The notes under the pieces were generated by a model. It worked only from the letters and a program-made list of their open reading frames with translations. It was not told the DNA's origin and made no database searches. From positions 1 to 42,422 of the forward strand of contig JAAANZ010000063.1 in assembly GCA_009909065.1 (NCBI GenBank): a stretch of 42,422 bases of DNA, given 5' to 3'. Position numbers and translations under genes: made by a program. Shown here one piece after another: positions 14,320 through 23,235 of the stretch (position 1 is the stretch's first letter; each line of letters begins with the position of its first letter). The DNA is from Alphaproteobacteria bacterium (GTDB lineage: Bacteria; Pseudomonadota; Alphaproteobacteria; Caulobacterales; Hyphomonadaceae).

Positions 14320-15726
14320 TCAGCCCCGCCAGAAACTCGGCGTGAAGGCGGGGATCAGCGCGATCACCTCAAACCGTCCCAGGAGCATTGCGAAGCCGCC
14401 GATCAGTGCGCCGGCCCCGCCATTCGAAGCCGGTGGCAAGTCAACGAGACTCCCGGTATTCGACAACAGGCCAACCGCGCTTGCCGCCAGATCCTCGAAG
14501 TCCATGCCGATCAGCGACAGGGCGAGCATGATCGATGCCAGCGCGAAGAGATAGGCCACCAGGTAGACCCACACCCCGATCACCGCGCTGTCCTTCTGGA
14601 CACGATCGCGATAGCGCATGACCACGACGGAATCGCGAAAACCGAGCCGCGCGAATTCTTCCCCGGCCCGCGCGGCGAGCAGGGCCAGCCGGGCCAGCTT
14701 GATACCGCCGGCTGTCGACAGGGCGGCCCCGCCCACCAGAGGCGCGAAGAGCAGCAGTGCAAGCGGCGCTTCTCCGAGCCGTTCGGGCGGATAGAGGGGC
14801 AGCCCGGCGGTGGACTGAAGGCTGATCGCCAGGCCCAGACTCTCGAAAAGCGGCGCTCCGGCCAGGACCAGGGCCCCGACCAGGGTCACCAGGATGACGA
14901 CCAGAGTCGTGCTCTCGGGATCACGCAGGACCCGGCGCCAGCGCGCGGCGCGAATCTCCAGGGCCACGGCCAGGCCGATGGTCGAGATGACCAGCCCGGC
15001 AAACAGGATCAGGCTGTGGAGAAGCGACAGCGGCGGCATCTGCGCGCGTTCGGGCAGGACGAGCCCGGTTGTCGCCACGCTGACCGCATCGCCGAGTGCC
15101 AGGCCCACAGGCACGCCCGCAGCGAGCAGGAGTGCTGCCAGGGTCAGTGTCAGAAGGCCAACCGCCAGGCCCGCGGCCAGGATCACCCGCGGCAACGCAT
15201 CGAAGAAGCTGCCCCTGGGATCGGTGAAAAGAACGGTGCGGTGGACCCCGGGCCCGCCGATATTCAGCGCGGCAAAGACGCTGGCGGCCGTGACCAGGCT
15301 GGTGACCGCGCCCGACAGGTGCAGAAAGCCGCGCCAGGCCAGCAGCGAGACGGGCCATTCGGAAGGCGCCAGGGGCAGGACGCTGTGGCCGGTCGTTGTC
15401 AGGCAGGACACCGCCTCGTGCCAGACAAGCAGCACGCCGCCGGCGGGCGCATCGAACATGAAAGGCATGGCGCCCGAGACGCTGGCCAGCAGCCACCACA
15501 GGAGGACCACGGCCAGTCCGTCACGGGCCCGGCTGCTGCGGCGCGGTTCCGGTGTCAGCAGGAGAAGGCTCGCCGCCGTCACGGACACGAACAATAAGGC
15601 AATCGCGAAAGCCGCCAGTTGCGGCCATTCCCCATAGGCCAGCGCAATGGCGCCGCCCATGACCAGGCCCGCCGCCTGGAACAGGCCGAGCATGGACAGG
15701 ATTCTGACGACGCCGGAATAATTCAT
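14320..15726 (-). CDS. trkH: TrkH/KtrB-family potassium transporter subunit
   Basis: 468 residues, almost wholly hydrophobic with about ten to twelve membrane spans. Four degenerate pore loops typical of Trk/Ktr/HKT channels are visible: CLTTTGHS, SVATTGLV, LQSTAGLP and LLSNTGSL. Each keeps the selectivity-filter glycine, so potassium conduction is plausible. The SLTTTG-type core and the position next to trkA support assignment as the membrane partner of the Trk system. The ATG at 15726 is preceded by GGACGAGGCG, and the gap from trkA is 21 bases. The protein is on the short side for TrkH and loops 3 and 4 diverge from the canonical filter, so ion specificity should not be taken for granted. 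Confidence 0.85.
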   Translation of the reverse strand: MNYSGVVRILSMLGLFQAAGLVMGGAIALAYGEWPQLAAFAIALLFVSVTAASLLLLTPEPRRSSRARDGLAVVLLWWLLASVSGAMPFMFDAPAGGVLLVWHEAVSCLTTTGHSVLPLAPSEWPVSLLAWRGFLHLSGAVTSLVTAASVFAALNIGGPGVHRTVLFTDPRGSFFDALPRVILAAGLAVGLLTLTLAALLLAAGVPVGLALGDAVSVATTGLVLPERAQMPPLSLLHSLILFAGLVISTIGLAVALEIRAARWRRVLRDPESTTLVVILVTLVGALVLAGAPLFESLGLAISLQSTAGLPLYPPERLGEAPLALLLFAPLVGGAALSTAGGIKLARLALLAARAGEEFARLGFRDSVVVMRYRDRVQKDSAVIGVWVYLVAYLFALASIMLALSLIGMDFEDLAASAVGLLSNTGSLVDLPPASNGGAGALIGGFAMLLGRFEVIALIPAFTPSFWRG

Positions 15727-15747
15727 CGCCTCGTCCCCGGATAAGGG

Positions 15748-17124
15748 TCAGCTGAAAAAGCTGGTGCTGACGCGGAAATAGGTTTCCACTTCGCGAACCT
15801 TGGTGTGTTCGAGCAGGACAGTCACCTGGTCGCCGGGCTGGATCCGAACGCGCGAGGAGGGAATCAGAACCTCCTCGCCGCGCAGCACCGCCACGGCCGT
15901 GATCCCGTCCTCGAGCTCGTCATAACCCAGCGTGCGCCCCACGAGGGGCGAACTGTCGGTGACAACGCCCTCGATGACTTCCGCCTGGCCATCTTCGAGC
16001 GAAAGCAGCGACTTGATCCGCCCGCGGCGCAGCTTTTTCAGGATCTGTGACACGGTCAGCGCCCGCGGGTCGATGATCGCATCGATGCCGAGATCCTTTT
16101 TCAGGCCCAGGAGATGCGGCGAATTGACAAGCGCGATGGTGCGACCGGCCCCGGCCTTTCTCGCGAGATTGCAGGCCAGCAGGTTCGTGCGGTCATCATC
16201 GGTGATCGCGATCAGATAGTCGGTTCGCGCGGCGCCGGCCTCTTCCAGTATGTCGCGGTCGAGACCGTCGCCATTGATGACGATTGTACGCCGCAAATCC
16301 CGCACGGCGCGGTCGGCGCGGGCCGGGTCCTTCTCGACAAGCCGCACGCGAAGACTGCGGTCTCTTTCCAGTTCCTCGGCCACATAAAAACCGACATTGC
16401 CCGCCCCGATGATCGTGACATGACGGGCGTCGCTGTCCTCGACACCGAAGATCGTGTTGAGGCGTGAGGCGTGTTCGTTGAGCACCGAGACATAGACACG
16501 CTCACCGGTGACGAACTTGTCGTTCGAGCGCGGCACCTGGATGCGCGATCCGCGTGCGATTGCCACAACACGCGCCTCCAGACCCGGAAACAGCCCGCCG
16601 ATCTGGTCGACTGTTGTCTCATTGAGGGCGCTGTTGCTTTCGACATCGAGCATCAGGAGCTGCACCCGCCCGGCCGCGAATTCCGCGCTCATCACCGAAC
16701 CGGGCGCCTTCAGGCGCTGAATGATTGACCGGCTGACTTCCTTTTCCGGCGAAATGATGAGGTCGATCGGCAGCGCATCGCGCGCGAACAGGTCGCGATA
16801 GCGCCGGTCCTGATAGGCGCGCGCACGCACCCGGGCCACCGTGCGGCTGACACTGAAAACGCTGTGGGCGACCTGGCAGATCACCATGTTGATTTCGTCA
16901 TGCTGGGTCACGGCGATGATCATTTCCGCCGGCTCGGCATCGGCCCGGTCCAGCGTTTCGGGATAGGCCGCGTGCCCCACGACCCCGGTCACATTGAGTT
17001 CGCTCGATACTTCATCGACGAGCTGGGGATCGGCATCGACGATTGTGATCTTGTGATTCTCGGTCTGAAGGCGCTCGGCGATCCCGCGGCCGACCCGCCC
17101 TGCCCCACAGATGATGATTTTCAT
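15748..17124 (-). CDS. trkA: Trk system potassium uptake regulatory protein TrkA
   Basis: 458 residues, the usual two-fold TrkA architecture. The first Rossmann/RCK domain begins KIIICGAGRVGRGIAERL, with the GxGxxG dinucleotide motif and acidic residue in IVDADP. A TrkA_C domain follows (about 140-220). The second RCK domain carries HVTIIGAGNVGFYVAEEL and a second TrkA_C ends the protein. It binds NAD(H)/ATP in the cytoplasm and gates TrkH. Its start overlaps the ntrX stop (ATGA), tying potassium uptake translationally to the NtrYX system, an arrangement common in alphaproteobacteria. Confidence 0.95.
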   Translation of the reverse strand: MKIIICGAGRVGRGIAERLQTENHKITIVDADPQLVDEVSSELNVTGVVGHAAYPETLDRADAEPAEMIIAVTQHDEINMVICQVAHSVFSVSRTVARVRARAYQDRRYRDLFARDALPIDLIISPEKEVSRSIIQRLKAPGSVMSAEFAAGRVQLLMLDVESNSALNETTVDQIGGLFPGLEARVVAIARGSRIQVPRSNDKFVTGERVYVSVLNEHASRLNTIFGVEDSDARHVTIIGAGNVGFYVAEELERDRSLRVRLVEKDPARADRAVRDLRRTIVINGDGLDRDILEEAGAARTDYLIAITDDDRTNLLACNLARKAGAGRTIALVNSPHLLGLKKDLGIDAIIDPRALTVSQILKKLRRGRIKSLLSLEDGQAEVIEGVVTDSSPLVGRTLGYDELEDGITAVAVLRGEEVLIPSSRVRIQPGDQVTVLLEHTKVREVETYFRVSTSFFS

Positions 17125-18515
17125 TCACTGGCTTCCTCACGGACGTGCCCGGACGCTACACCCAGTGCCTTTAATTTTCGGTGCAGGGCCGAGCGCTCCA
17201 TGCCGATGAATTCCGCCGTGCGCGATATATTGCCGTTGAAGCGCGTGATCTGCAGGGAAAGATACTCACGCTCGAACCGCTCCCGCGCATCACGCAGGGA
17301 CATGCCGACCAGGTCACCGGACTCCAGCAGCCCTTCCCGGGCACCATTGCCGCTCTCCTCGCGTGGCAGCTCGTCGACGCTGACGGGCTGCTCGGCCAGG
17401 TCGGGCGACAGGATCATGATCCGCTCGATCATGTTGCGCAGCTGGCGCACATTTCCGGGCCATTCCATCGCCTGCAGCATTGCGAGCGCCTTGTCGGAGA
17501 AACTGCGCGAGGTGAGCCCGGAACTGTCGGCGATCCGCCGCGAGAAGTGAACGACCAGTTCAGGAATATCGTCGCGGCGTTCTTCGAGGCAGGGCACCGG
17601 AAGCGGCACGACCGCCAGACGGTAATAAAGGTCCTCGCGGAAACGGCCGGCCGCGATCTCGGCGGAAAGATCGCGTGTCGTCGCGGACATCACACGCACA
17701 TTGACCTTCACGTCCGAACGCCCGCCGACGCGCTGAAAGCACTGTTCGGTGAGAACCCGCAGGATCTTGTTCTGCGTGCCGCGCGGCATGTCCGCAACCT
17801 CGTCAAGCAACAATGTGCCATTGTGCGCTTTCTCGAAATGGCCGATCCGCACCGGCCGGCCCTGATTGTCCTCCTCGCCGAACAGTTCCAGTTCCATCTG
17901 GTCGGGCGCAATGCTTGCGGCATTGACCACCACGAAAGGGCCACTGCGGCGCGCGGAACCTTCATGGATGAGCCGGGCGACGAGTTCCTTGCCCGCGCCG
18001 GCCGGGCCGGTGATCATGACGCGCGAATTGGTGGGCGCGACCTTGTCAATGGCGGTGCGCAAGGCTGTTGCCGCCTGGCTCCGGCCGACGAATTCCTCGC
18101 TCGAGATCGAAAGCGTGCGCAGCTTGGCATTCTCGCGTTTCAGGCGGGCCGATTCCAGCGCCCGCTCGATCAGGTGCAGGAGGCGCCCGGTCTTGAACGG
18201 CTTCTCGATGAAATCATAGGCGCCGCGCCGGATCGCGGCGACCGCCGTTTCGATGTTTCCATGCCCGCTGATCACGATGACCGGCATGAGTTCGTCGATG
18301 GATTTGAGGAATTTCAGGAGTGACAGCCCGTCCATATCCGAGCCCTGCAGCCAGACATCCAGCACGACCAGGCCGGGCGCGCGCTGGCGAACCTCGCTCA
18401 GCGCGGTTTCGGCCGTGGCGGCGGCACGTACCGCATACCCCTCGTCTTCCAGGACACCGGCGATAAGCTCCCGGATATCGGGTTCATCATCGACGATCAG
18501 GATATCGGTACTCAT
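17121..18515 (-). CDS. ntrX: Response regulator NtrX (AAA+ enhancer-binding type lacking GAFTGA)
   Basis: 464 residues. The receiver has D9/D10 and phospho-acceptor D53 in VVLDVWLQGSDMDG. The AAA+ domain has Walker A GPAGAGKE (170-177) and Walker B LLLDE (235-239). The C-terminal Fis-type helix-turn-helix covers NISRTAEFIGMERSALHRKL. Where sigma54 activators have ELFG followed by HEKGAFTGA, this protein reads ELFGEEDNQGRPVRIGHF. The sigma54-contact loop is thus replaced, although the Walker A to B distance (about 62 residues) is normal. It probably regulates through housekeeping RNA polymerase, as proposed for other alphaproteobacterial NtrX. It is coupled by ATGA overlaps to ntrY upstream and trkA downstream. 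Confidence 0.94.
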   Translation of the reverse strand: MSTDILIVDDEPDIRELIAGVLEDEGYAVRAAATAETALSEVRQRAPGLVVLDVWLQGSDMDGLSLLKFLKSIDELMPVIVISGHGNIETAVAAIRRGAYDFIEKPFKTGRLLHLIERALESARLKRENAKLRTLSISSEEFVGRSQAATALRTAIDKVAPTNSRVMITGPAGAGKELVARLIHEGSARRSGPFVVVNAASIAPDQMELELFGEEDNQGRPVRIGHFEKAHNGTLLLDEVADMPRGTQNKILRVLTEQCFQRVGGRSDVKVNVRVMSATTRDLSAEIAAGRFREDLYYRLAVVPLPVPCLEERRDDIPELVVHFSRRIADSSGLTSRSFSDKALAMLQAMEWPGNVRQLRNMIERIMILSPDLAEQPVSVDELPREESGNGAREGLLESGDLVGMSLRDARERFEREYLSLQITRFNGNISRTAEFIGMERSALHRKLKALGVASGHVREEASE

Positions 18516-20719
18516 ACGACACTCTCCTCAAGCAGGGGGACGGGATTGTCATCTGCCGCATGGGCGATGTGCGGCAACTGGATATGGACGCGCGCGCCAC
18601 GCCGGTTATCGCTCCGGTTCTGGAGTGAGATCGAGCCGCCATGGTCCATGATGATCCGGTTGACGATGGCCAGGCCCAGCCCGCTGCCTTTTTCCCGGGT
18701 GGTTACATAGGGCTCCAGCAGGCGCTCGCGGGCTTCAGCCGGAAAGCCCGGGCCGTTGTCCTCAATCGTGATTTTCACGCAATCCTCCGGCCCGTTGGTG
18801 AGTTCGACATGGATGCGCCCGGCCGTTTCGCTCTCCTCGGGCAAGCGTTCGATCGCCTCGGCTGAATTCTTCAGAAGGTTGGTCAAGGCCTGGCTGAGCA
18901 GCCGCTCGTCACCGGAAAACCTGACTGTTTGGGCGCTGGTCTCGAACTGGATGTCAATATCCGGGGTGACCACGCCCTGCGAGAAGCAGATATCGTGCAG
19001 CAGGGCGACAATATCGAAATCGGCGATCGATGGCTTGGGCATGCGGGCAAAGCTTGAAAACTCCTCGACCATGCGGCCGATATCGGTGACCTGCCTGAGG
19101 ATCGTGTCGAGGCAGCGCTCGAACACGCCATCATCATCGGCCAGACGCTCGCCATAGCGCCGACGCAGCCGCTCGGTCGAAAGCTGGATCGGGGTAAGCG
19201 GGTTACGGATCTCGTGGGCGATACGCCGGGCCACGTCGCGCCAGGCGATCTGGCGCTGGGCCATGACCAGGCGTGTCGCATCATCGAAAGTCAGCACGCA
19301 GCCGCCCGCCGGGTCGCGCGCGGCTTTCAGCCGGAAATAGCGCGTCGCCTCGCCCACCTGCACGTCAAGCGAGGCGTCGATCGGGGTTCCGCGCTCGAGC
19401 GCATCGCGGGCAAACGGCTCGAATTCAGGGGCCATGTCGCCAAGCTGGGCCGTTTCGGGGTTGTCGCGCTCCAGCAGCGCGCAAGCCGACCGGTTGGCAA
19501 GCGTTACCTGAAGTTGCGAATCGGTGCGGATCACCCCGGCGCTGACCTCGGCAAGAAGGGTCTCGACGAACTGGCGACGGTCCTCGGCATCCTCGCGCGC
19601 CGAGACCAGCGCATCGCGCTGCTGGGCAAGCTGTTCCGTCATCATGTTGAAGCTGCGCGTGAGGTGATGGACTTCATCCTCGACGCGCGGCGCCGGCACG
19701 CGCACGCTCAGATCCCCGTCGCGCACCGCCATGGCGGCGTCGGCCAGCCGCCCGATCGGGCCGGTGATCTGATTGGCCGCCACGAGTCCCAGCCGCACCG
19801 AGAGCAGGAGGATGAGCGCGGCCAGTTGGGCATAGGCCACGGCGAACAGCCATTGCAGCCGGCCCGACCGTGTCTTGGCGGCGCGGTAGTCGGTCAGCGC
19901 CGCTTCGGCCCGGCGCATCTGGGCGAGCTGGGCCGGGTCGAACGGCTTGTAGACATAGAGATAGGCGTTGTCGTTCTCGCTGAGTGCGGCCAGGCCGGTG
20001 ATGAGGCCCATGGGCTCATACAGCGTCTGGGCAACAGTGCCGGAATCGGCCTCCGCAAAGGCCGATTCCGGCGGCTTGATGAATGGGTAATCCGCCTCCA
20101 TCCCTGCGCGCGCGAGCACATTGCCTTGCGCGTCGATGATCCGGGCGCTGACGAATTCACGCAGCGTTGACTGGGCCTTGAGATAGGACGGGTAAAGATC
20201 GCTGCCCGAACGCAGCCCCTCGGCGGCATTGTCGAGATCGCCGGCCATCAGCCGGATATCCTTGTCCAGCGCATCGGAGAGGTCTTCATAATTGTCGCGC
20301 GCGACCTCGGCGGTTTCCTCGACGATCGTGTCGATCCGCGTGTTGAACCAGTTGTCGAGGCCGCGCGTGATCATGGCGCCCAGAAAGATGGCCACGATGG
20401 CCGCCGGCACGATCGCCGAGACGCTGAACAGCATCAGGAAACGCCGGGCGAGCCGGTTGCGACTGGCCCCGTGGCGCGCGCTGCGCATGCCGAGATAGCG
20501 GTGAACATTCATCCAGCCCAGCAGTGCGATGAGCACGAAATTGATGCCGAGCAGCCAGGCGATCCGCCCCTGTGTCGGGTCGAGCGGACTGACGCCGGAA
20601 ACGGCAAAGAAAGTTGCAATGGCTGCAAGCAGTGTCGCGATGAAAAACAGGCCCTGAAACAGGGTCCAGCCAGCCTTCTGGGCGGAGGAGGGCAGAGACT
20701 GTCGCACGTGAATTGCCAT
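18512..20719 (-). CDS. ntrY: Membrane sensor histidine kinase NtrY
   Basis: 735 residues from ATG 20719, chosen over an upstream ATG because GGGAGAGG lies four bases before it. Transmembrane segments are near residues 19-40, 52-73, 93-118 and 290-312, with a periplasmic sensor region of about 170 residues between the last two. A HAMP domain (about 312-365) and PAS domain (about 380-485) follow. The HisKA motif has H502 in RIAHEIRNPLTPIQLSTERL. The ATPase shows NLLKNSAEAI, DNGPGFP and GSGLGLAI. NtrY senses redox or nitrogen-related signals and phosphorylates NtrX in studied species. Its gene overlaps ntrX by four bases and is 87 bases from ntrC. Confidence 0.95.
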   Translation of the reverse strand: MAIHVRQSLPSSAQKAGWTLFQGLFFIATLLAAIATFFAVSGVSPLDPTQGRIAWLLGINFVLIALLGWMNVHRYLGMRSARHGASRNRLARRFLMLFSVSAIVPAAIVAIFLGAMITRGLDNWFNTRIDTIVEETAEVARDNYEDLSDALDKDIRLMAGDLDNAAEGLRSGSDLYPSYLKAQSTLREFVSARIIDAQGNVLARAGMEADYPFIKPPESAFAEADSGTVAQTLYEPMGLITGLAALSENDNAYLYVYKPFDPAQLAQMRRAEAALTDYRAAKTRSGRLQWLFAVAYAQLAALILLLSVRLGLVAANQITGPIGRLADAAMAVRDGDLSVRVPAPRVEDEVHHLTRSFNMMTEQLAQQRDALVSAREDAEDRRQFVETLLAEVSAGVIRTDSQLQVTLANRSACALLERDNPETAQLGDMAPEFEPFARDALERGTPIDASLDVQVGEATRYFRLKAARDPAGGCVLTFDDATRLVMAQRQIAWRDVARRIAHEIRNPLTPIQLSTERLRRRYGERLADDDGVFERCLDTILRQVTDIGRMVEEFSSFARMPKPSIADFDIVALLHDICFSQGVVTPDIDIQFETSAQTVRFSGDERLLSQALTNLLKNSAEAIERLPEESETAGRIHVELTNGPEDCVKITIEDNGPGFPAEARERLLEPYVTTREKGSGLGLAIVNRIIMDHGGSISLQNRSDNRRGARVHIQLPHIAHAADDNPVPLLEESVV

Positions 20720-20775
20720 AACCTCTCCCTGCAAGCTTGTCACCAAACTGCAACAGTGAGGGAAATGAGCCACAT

Positions 20776-20804
20776 TGCCGGAGAGGCCCGGTGTTTCGCC
20801 GGCA
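20776..20804 (-). terminator. Short hairpin in the ntrC-ntrY gap
   Basis: TGCCGG (20776-20781) pairs with CCGGCA (20799-20804), 17-base loop, directly after the ntrC stop codon. There is no T-run. It could lower read-through from ntrBC into ntrYX or mark an mRNA end; weak evidence. Confidence 0.3.
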
Positions 20805-20806
20805 GG

Positions 20807-22162
20807 TCAGGCGTCCTCGATCCCCAGCGAGTTGATCTTGGCGCGAAGCGTGTTGCGATTGAGGCCCAGGAGCGCGGCGGCGCGGACCTTGTTTCCCGAG
20901 GTGACCTGCAAAGCCAGGGACAGGAGCGGGCGCTCGACCCGCTCGATGACATCCTGGTAGACGCGCGAGGCCTCTTCCTCCTCCTGCGCGGAATTGCCCC
21001 CGGCCATGAGGTCGGCCAGGATGTGGCGCTTGAGCAATTGTTCCATCTCGTTTTCCAGCCCGCCCTCGCGTGGCAGGTCCGCATAGGAACTATTGCGAAG
21101 CTCACGCTCGACATCGCCGGCCGAAATCGAGGAATCGGGGCTGAGCGCCGTCAGCCGCAGGATGACGTTTTCCAGTTCGCGCACATTGCCGGGCCAGTCA
21201 TAGGCCGAAAGCAGGTCGATCGCGCTCGCCTCGATGGTTTTCGATGGCAGGCCCTGCTTGCCGGCCCGCACGAGCAGCGCCCGCGTGAGCTCGGGAATGT
21301 CCTCCTTGCGCCGGCGCAGCGGCGGCATCATCAGACGCACCACGCTCAGGCGGTAATAAAGGTCTTCCCGGAAGCCGCCATCCTCGACAAGACGCGGCAG
21401 GGAGGCGCGGGTCGAGGCGATGACGCGGGTGCCGTCGAGCTGGCGGACAAGACCCGAGAGCCGGGACTGGGCGTCCATGGACAGGTCGCCGACCTCGTCG
21501 AGATACAGGGTCGAAGCGCCTTCAAGACGCCCGGCCAGGGCCTCGCCATCCGTGAAGCTGGCCGCATCCACCTGCACGAACCGGCCCTGAGCGCTGCGGC
21601 CGAGATCGTGAATGGCCCGGGCGGCAAGGTCCTTTCCCGTGCCGGGTTCGCCCTCGATCATGACGGTGAGATCGGTATTCATCACGCGGGAAATGATGCG
21701 GTAGACATCCTGCATCGCCTCCGAGCGCCCGATCAGCGGCAGCCCGGCCTCGTCCGCCGACTGGCGCACCTGGGGCGCAAGGGCGCTCGGCTTTCCCGGC
21801 GTCTTGAGCGCCCGGCGGACCGTGGCGACCATTTCATCCAGATCGAAGGGTTTGGGCAGATAATCGAAGGCGCCATGATCGGCCGCCGCGGCGGCGGTAA
21901 GGATCGTGTTCTGCGCGCTCATCACGATGAAGGCGAGCTCGGGGCGGGCGAGCATGAGCGATGAGAGCCGGTCGAATACTTGTTCCTCGCCGAGATAGAC
22001 ATCGGTGACGACGACATCCCCCTGCCCTTCCCGGATCCAGCGTTCGAGCGCATCGGCCGACGCGGTTGCGCGCACCGCAAACCCTTCCGCCGAGAGCGCC
22101 TGGCTGACCACCAGCCGGATACTGGAATCGTCTTCGGCGAGCAGTACGGTCTGTGCGGCCAT
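20807..22162 (-). CDS. ntrC: Nitrogen regulator NtrC with deleted sigma54-contact loop
   Basis: 451 residues. Receiver: D11/D12, D54 in VVVTDVYLGEE, K104. AAA+ domain: Walker A GEPGTGKD (171-178), Walker B LYLDE (219-223), arginine region FREDLYYRL. Fis-type HTH at the C-terminus (NKVRAAALLGLNRNTLRAKI). K177 to D222 spans only 45 residues, against about 65 in PspF-type activators. The segment that should contain ELFG...GAFTGA reads FVQVDAASFTDGEALAGRLE, so about 20 residues including GAFTGA are gone. Loss of GAFTGA is known for Rhodobacter capsulatus NtrC, which works with sigma70, and has been reported for Caulobacter. The start overlaps the ntrB stop as TAATG. Confidence 0.95.
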   Translation of the reverse strand: MAAQTVLLAEDDSSIRLVVSQALSAEGFAVRATASADALERWIREGQGDVVVTDVYLGEEQVFDRLSSLMLARPELAFIVMSAQNTILTAAAAADHGAFDYLPKPFDLDEMVATVRRALKTPGKPSALAPQVRQSADEAGLPLIGRSEAMQDVYRIISRVMNTDLTVMIEGEPGTGKDLAARAIHDLGRSAQGRFVQVDAASFTDGEALAGRLEGASTLYLDEVGDLSMDAQSRLSGLVRQLDGTRVIASTRASLPRLVEDGGFREDLYYRLSVVRLMMPPLRRRKEDIPELTRALLVRAGKQGLPSKTIEASAIDLLSAYDWPGNVRELENVILRLTALSPDSSISAGDVERELRNSSYADLPREGGLENEMEQLLKRHILADLMAGGNSAQEEEEASRVYQDVIERVERPLLSLALQVTSGNKVRAAALLGLNRNTLRAKINSLGIEDA

Positions 22163-23232
22163 TATTCACCCCTTGCGCCGATGGGCAGGAAGACGCTGAC
22201 GCGCGTGCCGCCGCCATGATTGTCGAGCCGGACATAGCCGGAATGTGCGCTGACCACTTCCTTGACAATGGTCAGGCCGAGGCCGCGCCCGCCGGATTTC
22301 GAGCTGGCAAAGGCCTCGAATACGCTGGCGAGCCGATCGACCGCCACGCCGGGGCCGTTATCCTGAATATCGACACGGATGGCGCGCCGCAGCGGCCCTT
22401 GCGAATCGGGTGATTTCTGCCCGAATCCCGTCTCGAAAGCTGTTATCACCGTAATTTCGGGGCGTTCGGCACGCCCGCCGGACAAGGCGGCTTCCGCGCC
22501 GTTACGCACGATATTCTGGAAGGCTTCGTGGAGATGGTCGCTGTCGGCCTCGATATCGGGTAGCGAGGGATCATAGCGCCGCCGGAAGGCCACCTCGCCG
22601 TCATAGGCCGCCTCTTCGGAGGCCAGGACCCGGTCGAGCACACGGTGGATATTGAGGGCCTCGAAACGCGGAGCCGAAAACAACTCGAAGGCGGTCAGCC
22701 GGTTCACCAGTCTTTCTATCCGCGCGGACTCATCGCGGATCAGCATCAGCATTTCGCGGTCATCGCTGCGCCCCTTGCGCAGCAGCAATTGTGCGGCGCC
22801 GGAAATACCGGCCAGCGGATTCTTGATCTCATGCCCGAGTATGCGCCCGAAACCGGCAACGCCGGGTATCCCCTCCTCGCGCTCCTGGCTCAGCGGCACG
22901 GTCAGCGATACCACCGTTCCGGCATTTCCCAGATAGCGCACGCGCGCCGTCAGCCTCTTCGCCGCGGCCAGTCCCACTGGTTTCAGCACAAGGTCGGGCG
23001 CGGCGACATCGGCCTGGGTCTGCCGGGCATAGTCGAGCAGTTCGATCAGGCTCTCGCCATTTGCCAGTGTTTCGACGAGCGGGCGCCCGATCAGTCCACG
23101 CCTCGACAGGCCGAAAAGTGTTTCGGCCGCCGGGTTCACGTTGCGAACCTCGTCCTCGCGTGTCAGCTCCAGCAGCGCCACCGGCGCGTATTCGGCCAGT
23201 TCGGGCGTGTCGACAGGTGTGCGCGCGGCCAT
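22162..23232 (-). CDS. ntrB: Nitrogen-sensing histidine kinase NtrB
   Basis: 356 residues, cytosolic (no transmembrane segment), starting at ATG 23232 only three bases after dusB. A PAS domain spans about residues 8-115. The phospho-acceptor is H134 in ILGHEIKNPLAGISGAAQLL, the typical NtrB motif. The ATPase region shows NIVRNGAEAA, DNGPGVAVDR and GGRGLGLTIV. NtrB phosphorylates or dephosphorylates NtrC in response to PII-signalled nitrogen status. It shares a base with the ntrC start codon. No ammonium transporter or PII gene is seen in the window. Confidence 0.95.
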   Translation of the reverse strand: MAARTPVDTPELAEYAPVALLELTREDEVRNVNPAAETLFGLSRRGLIGRPLVETLANGESLIELLDYARQTQADVAAPDLVLKPVGLAAAKRLTARVRYLGNAGTVVSLTVPLSQEREEGIPGVAGFGRILGHEIKNPLAGISGAAQLLLRKGRSDDREMLMLIRDESARIERLVNRLTAFELFSAPRFEALNIHRVLDRVLASEEAAYDGEVAFRRRYDPSLPDIEADSDHLHEAFQNIVRNGAEAALSGGRAERPEITVITAFETGFGQKSPDSQGPLRRAIRVDIQDNGPGVAVDRLASVFEAFASSKSGGRGLGLTIVKEVVSAHSGYVRLDNHGGGTRVSVFLPIGARGE

Positions 23233-23235
23233 GAC

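Noticed and set aside
14275-15597. Long plus-strand open frame opposite trkH
   Set aside because: It is antisense to a clear membrane protein gene; composition is Gln/Arg-rich shadow coding typical of high-GC DNA, and it lacks a ribosome-binding site.
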